Positions 40,678 through 51,000 of a DNA stretch of 64,000 bases are shown here, piece by piece. The stretch lies in the NCBI GenBank assembly GCA_902790595.1, contig CADASL010000010.1, positions 1 to 64,000 on the forward strand, given 5' to 3'. The DNA comes from an uncultured Bacteroidales bacterium (GTDB lineage Bacteria; Bacteroidota; Bacteroidia; Bacteroidales; SZUA-534). The notes under the pieces were generated by a model. It saw nothing but the letters and a program-made list of their open reading frames with translations. It made no database searches and was not told the origin of the DNA. Each line of letters opens with the position of its first letter. Position 1 is the first letter of the stretch. The position numbers and the translations under genes were made by a program.

Positions 40678-42765
40678 TTAATTCATTTCTAATACTTTTC
40701 CAAGAGTTGTATCAGTAAATGTTTCCCAAATAGCGAGACGAATAGGTTTGTATTCTGGAAATAATTGTTTAATAAACTCTATTTCAAATACTAGCCTTAA
40801 ATCATTGGGATCGGCATCAGGATGTACTTCATGTTTCGAACCAACGCGGGCGACTTTAATATAATACAAGTCTCTAATTCCCTTGCCTTTGCAATAGGGC
40901 ATAAAGTAATATAAGTGGTTTAATTCAACAGTCGAAGGAAATTTCTTGCCTGTATAATATAACTTTGCAATATGGTTTAAGAATAGCTCCTCATTATCCT
41001 TTTTGATAAGGCTGATTAAAACATGTTTTTGGGAAAGAATATTTCTATAAGAATTATTTTGGTCTTCACACACATAATTGTTTTCAACTATTGAAGCGGT
41101 TCCATATTCTTCTAATAAAGAATAAAAATTAAGTTGTTTAACTCTTACCGTTATTAATTCTTTAGGATTATCTGTTACATAGGAGTCTAGTATTTTGTTT
41201 AATTGTAATTCATAATTATTCAAGGAAACGACTGCAGATGTATATTTATTTCTAAAAAATGAATCTAGTAGCATAATCAATTGATTATTAGCCCCATGAC
41301 AATGAGTCAGCGCTTCTGATACCTTATTAATAAATTTTTTTTCATCATCTGTCAACAGCCTAATGTCCAGCACCATTCCATAATTCAAATCATTAGGTTC
41401 AAATTTTACAAGACCATTACCATATTGGCGTGAATTATCAAGGAATATTTCTTTTGCTACATTAGTTAACAAATACGCAAATAAAATCTCGGTATCTACA
41501 TTACTCGTGTTATAAACACAATGGAATGTCGTTAAATTGTAGGCATCTGCTTTGTTTCTAACAAAACGTAACCCATTCCTATTGAATACAGATACCCATA
41601 TCGGTGACGGAACTCTATTCTCAATAGCGTACCAAGGCTTGCGACAAGCAGTAAGATATTTTTTATCAATTCCATTCTCTTCACCAATCTGTAAGTATTT
41701 TTTGACATTAATTTCTGTTTCGTTGGCCTTCCCATTAAAAAGAAAAACAGATTTATCAGCATTCACCAACTTGTCAAAATCAGTTCTTGTAAAAATACAA
41801 TTTTGAACATCAGATGCGTGACATACGCATGGAAGAAAGCATTTTTGTGGAATATTAAATGTATCGATTTTTGAAGCTTTGAAAGTAAAATACTCATTAG
41901 CCCCCGTTGCTATTCCTCGCGTAACTTTTGCAAATGTAGAAAAGGGAACTAAATGATTATATTTTTGAGATTCAGGCACATTATAATATTGCTTCCATTT
42001 TGTTTTCGGATTCAAATCACATAAGTTATATGTTATATAATCCGTTAATGAAGAACTAATTTGAGATATATTGTTAACAATCGAAAAACGAATAACATCA
42101 GATGTGCCATTATTCTCACAAAGAAGGATACATGCTGTTGTAAGTGCGTCATCAAATGCACATTTAGTAAAATCAACAACAATTACATGCTTAAGTGTTC
42201 CACTTTGTAGTAACGCTCTTTTTACTTCAACCCCATAATCAGCATTTAAGAATTCAGAAGGAATGATATACGCTAATCTGCCATTCTCTTTTAATTGAGA
42301 TATGGATTTCAATAAGAAAAGGGTATAAATATTAGTGAACCCATTAAGGTGAATGTTAAGCTTTTCATTAACAAGTTGAACAAGAGTCTCGTTGTCATAA
42401 TCGTGGAATTTTAAGTATGGCGGATTGCAAATTATTCCATCATAATAAGAAGACCAAGATGATGTTAGATAGTTCTCATTATAAAGCGAAACATTGATTT
42501 TTGATTTTGTGAAATTTTCAAAAGCGTATGAATATATAGTTTTATCAATGTCGTATCCTTCAACATTTATGTTAGGGTTCGTTTTATGCATAACCCTCGT
42601 AAACACACCCAAGCCAAACGCAGGCTCTAAAATATCCGCACGTTGGCATTTCCCTCCTAATACCCAGGATGCCATAAACTCAGCTATCTGCTCGGGCGTG
42701 AAAAATTGTGCATATTTTTTCCTATGCTTAATATCTATCTTTTTGGTATATTCAGACTCTGTCAT
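40678..42765 (-). CDS. N6-adenine DNA methyltransferase of a restriction-modification system
   Basis: The 695-residue protein has the SAM-binding motif I ADILEPAFGLGVFTRVM (about residues 42-58) and the catalytic NPPY motif in YYDGIICNPPYLKF (about 112-118), marking a gamma-type adenine-N6 methyltransferase. The opening KYAQFFTPEQIAEFMASWVL is typical of the TaqI/Eco57I-like group. The C-terminal half (about 270-600) probably recognises the target sequence, followed by a ~100-residue extension. It starts by overlapping the stop of the adjacent nuclease gene (TAATG). AT-rich composition against GC-richer neighbours suggests horizontal transfer. Its recognition site cannot be read. Confidence 0.9.
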   Translation of the reverse strand: MTESEYTKKIDIKHRKKYAQFFTPEQIAEFMASWVLGGKCQRADILEPAFGLGVFTRVMHKTNPNINVEGYDIDKTIYSYAFENFTKSKINVSLYNENYLTSSWSSYYDGIICNPPYLKFHDYDNETLVQLVNEKLNIHLNGFTNIYTLFLLKSISQLKENGRLAYIIPSEFLNADYGVEVKRALLQSGTLKHVIVVDFTKCAFDDALTTACILLCENNGTSDVIRFSIVNNISQISSSLTDYITYNLCDLNPKTKWKQYYNVPESQKYNHLVPFSTFAKVTRGIATGANEYFTFKASKIDTFNIPQKCFLPCVCHASDVQNCIFTRTDFDKLVNADKSVFLFNGKANETEINVKKYLQIGEENGIDKKYLTACRKPWYAIENRVPSPIWVSVFNRNGLRFVRNKADAYNLTTFHCVYNTSNVDTEILFAYLLTNVAKEIFLDNSRQYGNGLVKFEPNDLNYGMVLDIRLLTDDEKKFINKVSEALTHCHGANNQLIMLLDSFFRNKYTSAVVSLNNYELQLNKILDSYVTDNPKELITVRVKQLNFYSLLEEYGTASIVENNYVCEDQNNSYRNILSQKHVLISLIKKDNEELFLNHIAKLYYTGKKFPSTVELNHLYYFMPYCKGKGIRDLYYIKVARVGSKHEVHPDADPNDLRLVFEIEFIKQLFPEYKPIRLAIWETFTDTTLGKVLEMN

Positions 42766-43856
42766 TATAAATCACATCCAAATAGTGAATCGAACCTATC
42801 CTTATCAAGGAAAGCTTCTCCGCCATCAAATTTTACATAAAATAATAATCGCCCTCTATTAAGTTCTTTTCTCACGCTATAGTGATTCGGTTCAGTAACA
42901 GCTTGGGCTATGCACACTCCATCTTGTGACGGTATTTTTATTGTAGTTTTATTTTGATTTTTAGTGTCTTGCTCAATAAAATACTTTTCATCCTCCAAAT
43001 CTGGATTTGCAACAAGTTCCAATATATGTTTAAAGGAAATGCCATATATTTTGTCGAAGAAAACTTGAACATAAAAGTGGGGAACATTATATGTCATTAT
43101 CCATTTATGCACGACCTTTAAATCTTCAACTTTTGGCGTAATTGAAAGAGAATTCCTTTTTTGTATAACCTTAAGGCTTTTCTTTATTTCAGAAAGAATT
43201 GTTGACAATTCTTGAAGACGTTGAGAAGAACGCCAAGATGTAACTCGAAAATCAAGAGTTCTAACAGATACTTCATCGAGACTACGCAATAAATCAATAA
43301 GTTCAGGTCTTTTTTGATTTAGCAAATCAATATATTCTTCTAAAGCTATACTTTTTAGGTGTAAAACTCTCTGTGTGTGTTCGTATACAATGCGGTTTAC
43401 CTCTTCCGTGTATTTGTTAATTAAAAAAGCACTTGAACGAACTTCTATGCCTGCAATTGCTTTGGACACATAACTGCCAATTTCTTGAGAAGATTTGGAA
43501 CTTATATCATATCCCCATTCATCGTTAAAATCATCCTTTTTAAAAAGTAAAATGTCAGGTCTTTTGCCGATAGTGTCCAACTCATTTTGATAATCATTAA
43601 AAAATGTTTCAAATCCAGAATCTCCTGCGACTAAATCATCAGATTTACCGTATCTAACGGCAACGACATTTCGTGAATTATCATTTATTGCTCTAAATAT
43701 CACATCTTCAGCCCAGTCGCCTTGTTGTTTGTTGGTTATAAATTCTGACGATGCTTGTGTTGGCATAGAAGCTTCGCTTCTTGGCGTATCAAAATCAATT
43801 AGACCTGTATGAATTCTACTACATATTTCATTTATCAAATCCTTGTAGATTGTCAT
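42765..43856 (-). CDS. Probable type II restriction endonuclease partner
   Basis: The 363-residue protein lies directly upstream of, and coupled to, the methyltransferase. It has a candidate PD-(D/E)XK core: GDWAEDVIFRAIND (Glu), then GKRPDILLFKKDDF (Asp) and DEWGYDISSKSS. A predicted coiled region lies at about 160-260. Size and arrangement would fit AccI-like or similar two-gene type II systems, but I cannot assign a family or cleavage site. Composition is AT-rich like its partner. No control (C) protein gene is visible next to it. Confidence 0.75.
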   Translation of the reverse strand: MTIYKDLINEICSRIHTGLIDFDTPRSEASMPTQASSEFITNKQQGDWAEDVIFRAINDNSRNVVAVRYGKSDDLVAGDSGFETFFNDYQNELDTIGKRPDILLFKKDDFNDEWGYDISSKSSQEIGSYVSKAIAGIEVRSSAFLINKYTEEVNRIVYEHTQRVLHLKSIALEEYIDLLNQKRPELIDLLRSLDEVSVRTLDFRVTSWRSSQRLQELSTILSEIKKSLKVIQKRNSLSITPKVEDLKVVHKWIMTYNVPHFYVQVFFDKIYGISFKHILELVANPDLEDEKYFIEQDTKNQNKTTIKIPSQDGVCIAQAVTEPNHYSVRKELNRGRLLFYVKFDGGEAFLDKDRFDSLFGCDL

Positions 43857-44054
43857 AAAGTGATATTTTATTAATTAATTGGTGCTTATACTGTTATATT
43901 GATATCAAAACATTTAATGTTGTTTTATGTATTGCTATCAACTATGAATAGTTTCACAATTGACATAAGACAAATGTATGGAAATTTGGAAAAGATTGGC
44001 GAGATGGAGGAAAAGATTTTCCTACTACCAGTTCAGTTGGAATTCAACTGCTCC

Positions 44055-45089
44055 TTACAAATTCACCACCACCGAAAAATGGTTCGACGAGCCGGCCAAT
44101 GTGTAGCGGGCGTGGGCGTACTCAACGCTGAAGCGTTTCAGGCGCAGGCCGAAGCCCAGCGATATTCCGGCCAGGCCGGGTGCGTCCTTCAGTTTCAGTT
44201 CCTGACGGCGCTGATAGTTGAAGCCCGCGCGCAGATTGACCGGTTTTCCGGGAAATGCCTCAACACCGAAAATGCAGTGGCGCAGGATGTTATCGGCAAA
44301 CGACGGCAGTGTGATGTTGTCGCGCTCAACTTCGGAGCCAGGCTCGGCAGGGTTGTCAGAGTCGGCGTTCAGGCGGTATTTCTGCAACTGCTGCAACACA
44401 ACCGACAAGCGGAACGGTGCGTGTTCAAGCTGGTGGCAGACGGCAATCAGCACTTCGAACGGCACGCGGCCATAGTGCTCGTTGTAGGCGGTGAGCTGCG
44501 AGCCCGCGTTGCGCAGCATTGCCGATGTGGCTGTGCGGCCATCGTTGAAGGTGTAACTTGCTGAAATATCGGCCATCAGGCCAACGGACGAATAGCCCGC
44601 CACAAACGACAGAACAGGCTTCAGCGTGGCGCCAATGGCAAAGCACGAGTCGAAGCGGCGGCCGTACGAAAGGTGAAAGGCGTATTCGTTGGTCGAGAAA
44701 GAGCCGGCCTCATTTCCGTAAACATCGTAGCGGGTGTTGCGGCCACCATTCAGGTACTGGATGCCCACGGCCATTGTGCCAGGCACGCGGCTGTTGGTAA
44801 AGCAGTACGATGCGTGGCCTATCGATATGTCGGCAATATAGTTCACATAGTCGACGGCAACTTTGCTTCCTTCAATATAAGGCAAAAACGACGGGTTGGT
44901 GGCGGCAATGCCCAAATCGGGCTCGGTGATGGCCAGCGGCGAACCACCCAAGGCGGCCACCCGCGCCGACGCCGGTATCGAGGCGAACTCATAAACCGGT
45001 TGCGCAGTGGCGGACAGACATAGCAGAGCGGTCATCGCCGAAAGGCAAAACCGAAAGGCAAAACCGTTTGTCGCGAGCCGCCATTTCAT
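44055..45089 (-). CDS. porQ: Type IX secretion system protein PorQ
   Basis: PorQ is an outer-membrane beta-barrel of the PorV/PorQ type that takes part in delivery of T9SS cargo to the cell surface, with PorZ and the attachment complex. The 344-residue protein has a signal sequence (LSAMTALLCLSATAQP). The family opening is YEFASIPASARVAALGGSPLAI, then NPSFLPYIEGSKVAVDYVNYIADISIGHASY, followed by alternating beta strands ending in aromatic FSVVVNL. It lies 3 bases after sprA in the same operon. The final strand and length fit the family. Confidence 0.93.
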   Translation of the reverse strand: MKWRLATNGFAFRFCLSAMTALLCLSATAQPVYEFASIPASARVAALGGSPLAITEPDLGIAATNPSFLPYIEGSKVAVDYVNYIADISIGHASYCFTNSRVPGTMAVGIQYLNGGRNTRYDVYGNEAGSFSTNEYAFHLSYGRRFDSCFAIGATLKPVLSFVAGYSSVGLMADISASYTFNDGRTATSAMLRNAGSQLTAYNEHYGRVPFEVLIAVCHQLEHAPFRLSVVLQQLQKYRLNADSDNPAEPGSEVERDNITLPSFADNILRHCIFGVEAFPGKPVNLRAGFNYQRRQELKLKDAPGLAGISLGFGLRLKRFSVEYAHARYTLAGSSNHFSVVVNL

Positions 45090-45092
45090 TTG

Positions 45093-48000
45093 TTAAAGTT
45101 TTGATAATGAGAATTTAAGCTCAAAGCCGAATTCGGTTGTCGAGTTGCGGTACGAGTTGGTTGTCTTCGGACTCATCAAGTCGTAATCGTAGTAGAAACG
45201 GAGCGTGACTTTGTCGTTGAGCTCGTACTCGGCCGACATATTCATTGACAGGCCCATCTGGCCCGATGTTATCTCGTCGTCGTTGAGCACAAGGTCGCGG
45301 GTGACGGTGATGTTGTCGCTGATGGTGAGGTCGGCGCGGAGGTTGCAGTCGCTCACAAACTGCTCGCCCTTGCGGTTCTTGAACGGCAGCACAAGGTCCT
45401 GAATGCGGTAGCCGGCGCCCAGCACATACTCGCGCTTGTAGAGTTCGAGCATCTGACTGTTGGTCAGGTTCATAGTCATTGTGCGGCTGCGCTTGTACTC
45501 GAACCGCGAGCTCAGGCTGTTGAGCCACGTCACATCAACCCCGAACAGCGGCGAGAAGGCCTCGGTGATTGAGAACGATGTGATGTCGTAGTACGGCACA
45601 AACAGTCCGTAGCCGCCCACATCGGCCACAGCCCACGACATATTGGCGTATTCGGGATTGCGCGCCTGCTCGTAGTTGTAGCCCTTGCTGCTGAGGAACG
45701 AGCCCACGCTGAAGGTGCTCTGGTAGCCGTGCGACAGCGACACGTTCTTAACCCGCTTGCTGATAGGCTTGTAGGCGGTCAGACCATCGTATTTCACTTT
45801 CCAGCCCGGGCGGAAATTCTTCCAAGTTGTGAAGTCGAGGCCGTTGTTCTGGCCCGTGTAGGCGGCTAGGAAGGCCGGCACGGCAATGTCGGGGTTCGAG
45901 ATTGAGTATCCGGCCGGCATCACAGAGTCCGATTCGCCCACAGGCTCATAGGCGCCAAAGTAGCCCGGCTCGTGGCCGCGGCGCAGGTTGGCTTGCTCCC
46001 AAGCGAATTTGTAAAGGTTGCGGCGGTACTCTTCAAACGCCTTCGACCGTGTGTTTTTCTCGGTCGGGCGGTCGCCGAAGGCCGTTTTCAGCGTCCACAC
46101 CGTCACGTTGTAAGCGCCCGATTCCATTCGCGTTGAGCGGTAGACATCGTACTGGTCGTGTTTGGCATCGTAGTTGCCCACAAGGTAGTATTCGCTGGTC
46201 TTGCGGGTGATGGTGCGCTGTCCGGTGAAGTCGATTTTGAGCGCCTTCACGGGTTGGTAAGTTGCCTTGATGTCAACCCGGCGCTGGTTCGAAGTCAGGA
46301 ACGGCTGAATGAGGTTGATGTTGCTGATGAGGTGTCCGCGGCGCGCCTCGCGTTCGGCGAAAGCGGTGTCCTGGTAACCGAAAATGAAGGCCAGACCAGG
46401 CGTTTTGCGCAGTTCGGCAAAGCTGTAGTTGGGCGTGTATCCCTCAAGCGTCATCGCGTTCGACTCGGTGTAGGCCAGCGACACGTTTTTGAATCCGATG
46501 ATGGCCAGCGCCACACCTTCCATCACGCGGCGGGCGGGCGAGTCGTTAACCATCCGCTTGCCGGTAACGGTAACCTCGGCATTGTCAACATCCTCATCCA
46601 CAGTTATTTTCACGCGGTTGTCGTTCACAATCTCAAACCGCGATTTCACCTCTTTTCCGCCGGCGGTAACCTTAACCGCAATGGCCTCGTCGGTGCGCAG
46701 ATTGTGGCTCACAGTCTTGGCCACGCCTTTCTTGGCCTTGAATCCGGTGGTTTTGGCGGTTACGGTTTCCTGCTTTGGAGTGAGCCGTTTCTCGCGCGTC
46801 TGCTTGTATTTCTTGGTCAGCTCATCAAGCGGTTTGAGCTTTTTGTAAAGATTGTCGAGATTGCCCTGCGCATTGATGTTTATCTGGTTGGTGTTGCCAA
46901 TCATATTGCCCGTATAAAGCGATGAATCAGCAACTTCCGGTGCGCGTTCCCATTGGTAGGTCGATGAGTAGCGGGCAGTGAGCGACGTCCAGTTCAGTAG
47001 CGGTATCTTGTTGATTGGCACGGTGTACGATGCCGTGAATTTCTGATTGTGTTCTTTGGCCAGACCGCCTTCGAGAATCGACTCCCAGACATCTTTCTTA
47101 AACTGCTCATATTCAGTGCGGTTAGTCTTGTCAATCAGACCTTCGGGCTCCTCAATCACCGTCATTGTGTTCATCATCCAAGTGAACTTGATGCCTTTCG
47201 ACAGGTTGTATTTGATGCTGAACTCGCGCTCCCAGTCGAACGATTTGTCGCACGTTGGCGTGTATTCCTCGCCGCCCGACGTCATTCCCAAACTGATATT
47301 GCGCAGAAGTGTCTCGTTGTACTCGCGCTTAATGCCTGTGCGCCAAGCAATTTGGGCCGGCGCCAGATAGAAGTTCATATCGCCCACAATCCGCAGATAC
47401 GGCTTTTTGAGCAGCTTCGACTTTTTGAACGGCTCAATGGCCTTCGGCTGGTTGTTGAAGGTGTAATTGAGTGAGCCACTGTGAGTTGTGGTGTTATCGT
47501 ATTTAGTGCTGTAGTCGGAGTGCTTCTCCTCAACGTAGGCGTAGCTTGCGCTCAGGTTCGACGGCGAGTAGAAGTGCGTCTTGTTCGAGTTCTTCTTTTT
47601 CTTCGCCTGACGCTTCTTCTGGCGTTCCGTCATATTCTCCTCATCAGCCTTCGATGTCTGCTTCTTCTTTGAGCGCTGGCCTACGCCGACATTGGTGAAG
47701 CTAATGCTGCGCCGTTCGGTAAGGTCCTGAACGCCGTCCAAATACTCCTTGCGCTCGGAGCGGCTCATACCTTTGGTGGCCTCCTTGATTTTCACATCGG
47801 GGTCGAAGGGGTTGTACTCAGGATTGACGGCCATCCGCGAGTAGCTCATAAACATCGGAATGCGCACGTTGGCGTCTTTCGGGAAGAGCTTGCCAAGCTC
47901 GAAGTTGGCTGCCACATCCACCGAGTTGGTCTGCTCCATCGAGCGTTGCGACGTCGATTGCTCGATTGAGCCGAAGCCGGCCTGCGTGGTGCTTCCGGCC

Positions 48001-51000
48001 ACGTTCACGTTACCCAAGTCGGCCAGTTTCACGTTCATCGAGCCTTGAGCCGCCCAACCGCCGTGCTCGTTGAAGTCGGTGAGCCTCAGCTCGTTAACCC
48101 AAACTTCAGCCGATTTTTCGCGACCGTCATCGTCCTTGGTGAACACGTTGTCTTTTTGCAGCGGGTTGCGCACGCCAATCATCAGCGATTTCACAATGGC
48201 AATGTTCGGGTTACCCACCACGGTAATCTTGCGCTTGGTGCGGCCGCTGCCCGTTGTCACCACGTAGGGCATTGTCTGCGACACCGACGGGTTGCCCGCG
48301 TTTATTTCGGCGTTACGCTCCAGTTTGGCGTTAACCAAATCGTCGAAAATCACCTCCATATTGTTTTCCTCAGGCCAAACCAGGCGGCGGTTGTCGTTGT
48401 TGTCGGGGTAAGGCCGCGACGACCACCACGGCGTCACCTTCAGCGGAACCTCATACTCATAGTAGTTTTCCGTATAATCCTGGCCAATACGAATGAAGCA
48501 AGTCACATCATCATCGGCGAGCGACGACTCGTCGTCAACAGCTTCGGCGTGAATGAACATCTTGATTTTCTCATAGTTGCGCATATCCACGTCCACCGTT
48601 TTGTAAACGGCCTTCGAGTAGCCGTCGCCCAGGCCGGCCACCTTCATTGTCATACTCTGCTCGTTGAGCTCAATCAGCTGTGTCTGCGACGGGTCCTGCT
48701 CGCGTGTGACGCCCACCGGCAGCAGGTAGTTCACCGGCGCGCGGCTGCCGTTCTCCTCAATGTTCACTGTCGAAACGCTGAAGGCTGCGGCCGATTCGTC
48801 GTTGTTCTCGTTGTTCGACAGAAGCGCCTCGTTGCCGGCCTTCAGGTCGTAGTCGTAGGTGAACCAGTCGCCCTTGACAAGGTCGAGGGTGGCGAAACGC
48901 AGAACCACTTTCTGCTGCCATCCGTGAAGGAACATACGCATAAAGCGAATCGACGTAAAGTCTTCAATATCACCAACTTGCTGGCGTGTGCGCGAGTTGA
49001 GCGGAATGCGGAACAAATACCATTTGACCGATTTGCGCTCGCCGTTGGGCATTGTGTTGGTCACGTTGCGCTCATCCACAATGTAGTTCGAGCCCACAGT
49101 CATATTGTCGTGGTTCAGGTCGACCCGATATTGGAAGTACGACTCGCCCTCGCTCAAGGTGTAATCACCGTTAATGTCCTCAACATCAGGCTTCGACGTG
49201 GCGTAGGTCGACGTGGCGCCGGTGCTCACGGGCGAGTTGCCTTCGGGGTTGTTGTAGTTCATATAGCGGTCAACAATTCCGTAGCCGGCCTCATCGTAGT
49301 CGCTGCCCTTAAAGTAGTGATAATCATCGCCCGAAGGGTCGGCGCGGAACTCACGCAGGGCATCGGCGTCCAGAACGGTTTCAAGTCGGTCGAGGTAGGT
49401 TGAGAAAAACACCTGCTCATCCGACGGGCCTCCGCTGAACGACGAGCTGCTCAAGCCGTCGAGTCCCACGTCCTGATAGCGGCGCTGACTCTCCTCGTTC
49501 ACAAAGCTGGTGTTGCTCTTCTGCACAGCCGGCACGCGTCCCCAAGCCGTCTCGTCGTACGACGCGGCGTTGGGCGGATAGCTTGTCGGCAGGCCGTTCT
49601 CGTAGCTTTTGCGGCTGTCTTTCAGAACATCCTCCGAAATGTTACCGAAGTTGAAATAGAGTTGGCCGCCCGGGTTGAGCGAGTCCTCCTCAACAAACGG
49701 GTCCATCATCCAGAACTCAAGATATTCAATGTTCGAAGTCTCGAAGTTTTTGGTTGTCGTTTCGCGCATAATGCCGCCCCACTTGTCTTGCGGATTACGG
49801 AAGCGGCCGCTGCGGTCGTAGTCGTCGGTGCTGTAGTTGTAGGGGCCGCGTTGCGTTGGGTCGAAGGCTACATCGAAGGTTGTCAGATAGATAGCATCGC
49901 CCGACGACTGGTCGCGGTTGGGGTAAATGTTGAGCTCGGGCACGCGGTATGCGTTCAGCCGCGACTGCTCGGCCTTCGACACCGGTGAGCTGGCCTGGAA
50001 CATCAGCGGGTCAATCTTGTACCACGCAATTTTGGCGCGGTTGTAGCCCGACCGCAAATCGTTGAACATCGAGGCCTCGCGGAAAATGTTGCCCTGCGGA
50101 ATGCTGGCCAGCGTCCACGCCTCGCGGTTGGTCATATCGTAACTCGACTCGCTGCTCTCAAAATCATCAATATACACCTCGCCCGACTTGCCCACGGCGC
50201 GGCGGTTGTGCCCCGGCCGCAGCTGCGCAAACTCGCCCTGAACTGACAGCGACGATTTTTCCTTCGTCTCAATCAGCGGCAGCCAGTCGAGGAATTTTGT
50301 AAGTAGCGGCAGCTCAACCTCATACGAGCCGTTCAGGCCCCAAATTGTGTTCGAAATCGGGTCCTCGCCCACGTTCACCTTGGTGGTTGTGGGTTTCTCG
50401 TTGAGGTGCATAATGGTTGCGCCCAGGTTGAAACGGTCGCTGAAGCGATAGTCGAGGTGGGTGCCGAGCAGCGTTTTTTCCATCAGGCTGAAGGTGTTCT
50501 TGCTTTCAAGCGAAACCTTGATTGGCGTTCCCGAAACCAGATAGCTCTCGTTAATGATTTTCACGCGGCCCATATTGTAATCGACGGTGTAATCGACATT
50601 CTCTGTGAGAGTTATGCCGCCTGCCGTCACCACCACCGAGCCTTGCGGAATGTTGAACGAGTTGAGTGAAATCTCCGACCCGCCCGACGATTTGTAGGAG
50701 CCTTTCAGGTAGAATTTGCTCTTGGCCGTCATCTGCTGGGCCTTGTATTGAGTTGAGTCGTAAAGTTCCTGGAAAACAAAGTCTTTCGACTGAATGTCGC
50801 CGCCCAAAGTGTCGTGCAAGTGGCCGCCAAACGGCTCAACCACAGGAAAATAGACACGGCCGTTGGTGGCATTCACCGTCACGCCCGGCACATAGTCGAA
50901 CATTCCGTTGCCGCCTTTCACGTAGTCGTTTTTGCTGTTCAGGTTGTCCAAACCCATCAGGTTCAGCAACTTGGTGTTCTTTATCTCCTCACTCAAAAAG

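Noticed and set aside
43899..44564. Plus-strand frame of 221 codons overlapping porQ
   Set aside because: Most of it is antisense to porQ; only the first ~50 codons are outside, and they show no homology-like features or promoter.
48045..49403. 452-codon plus-strand frame opposite sprA
   Set aside because: Antisense shadow with repetitive Val/His/Arg composition.
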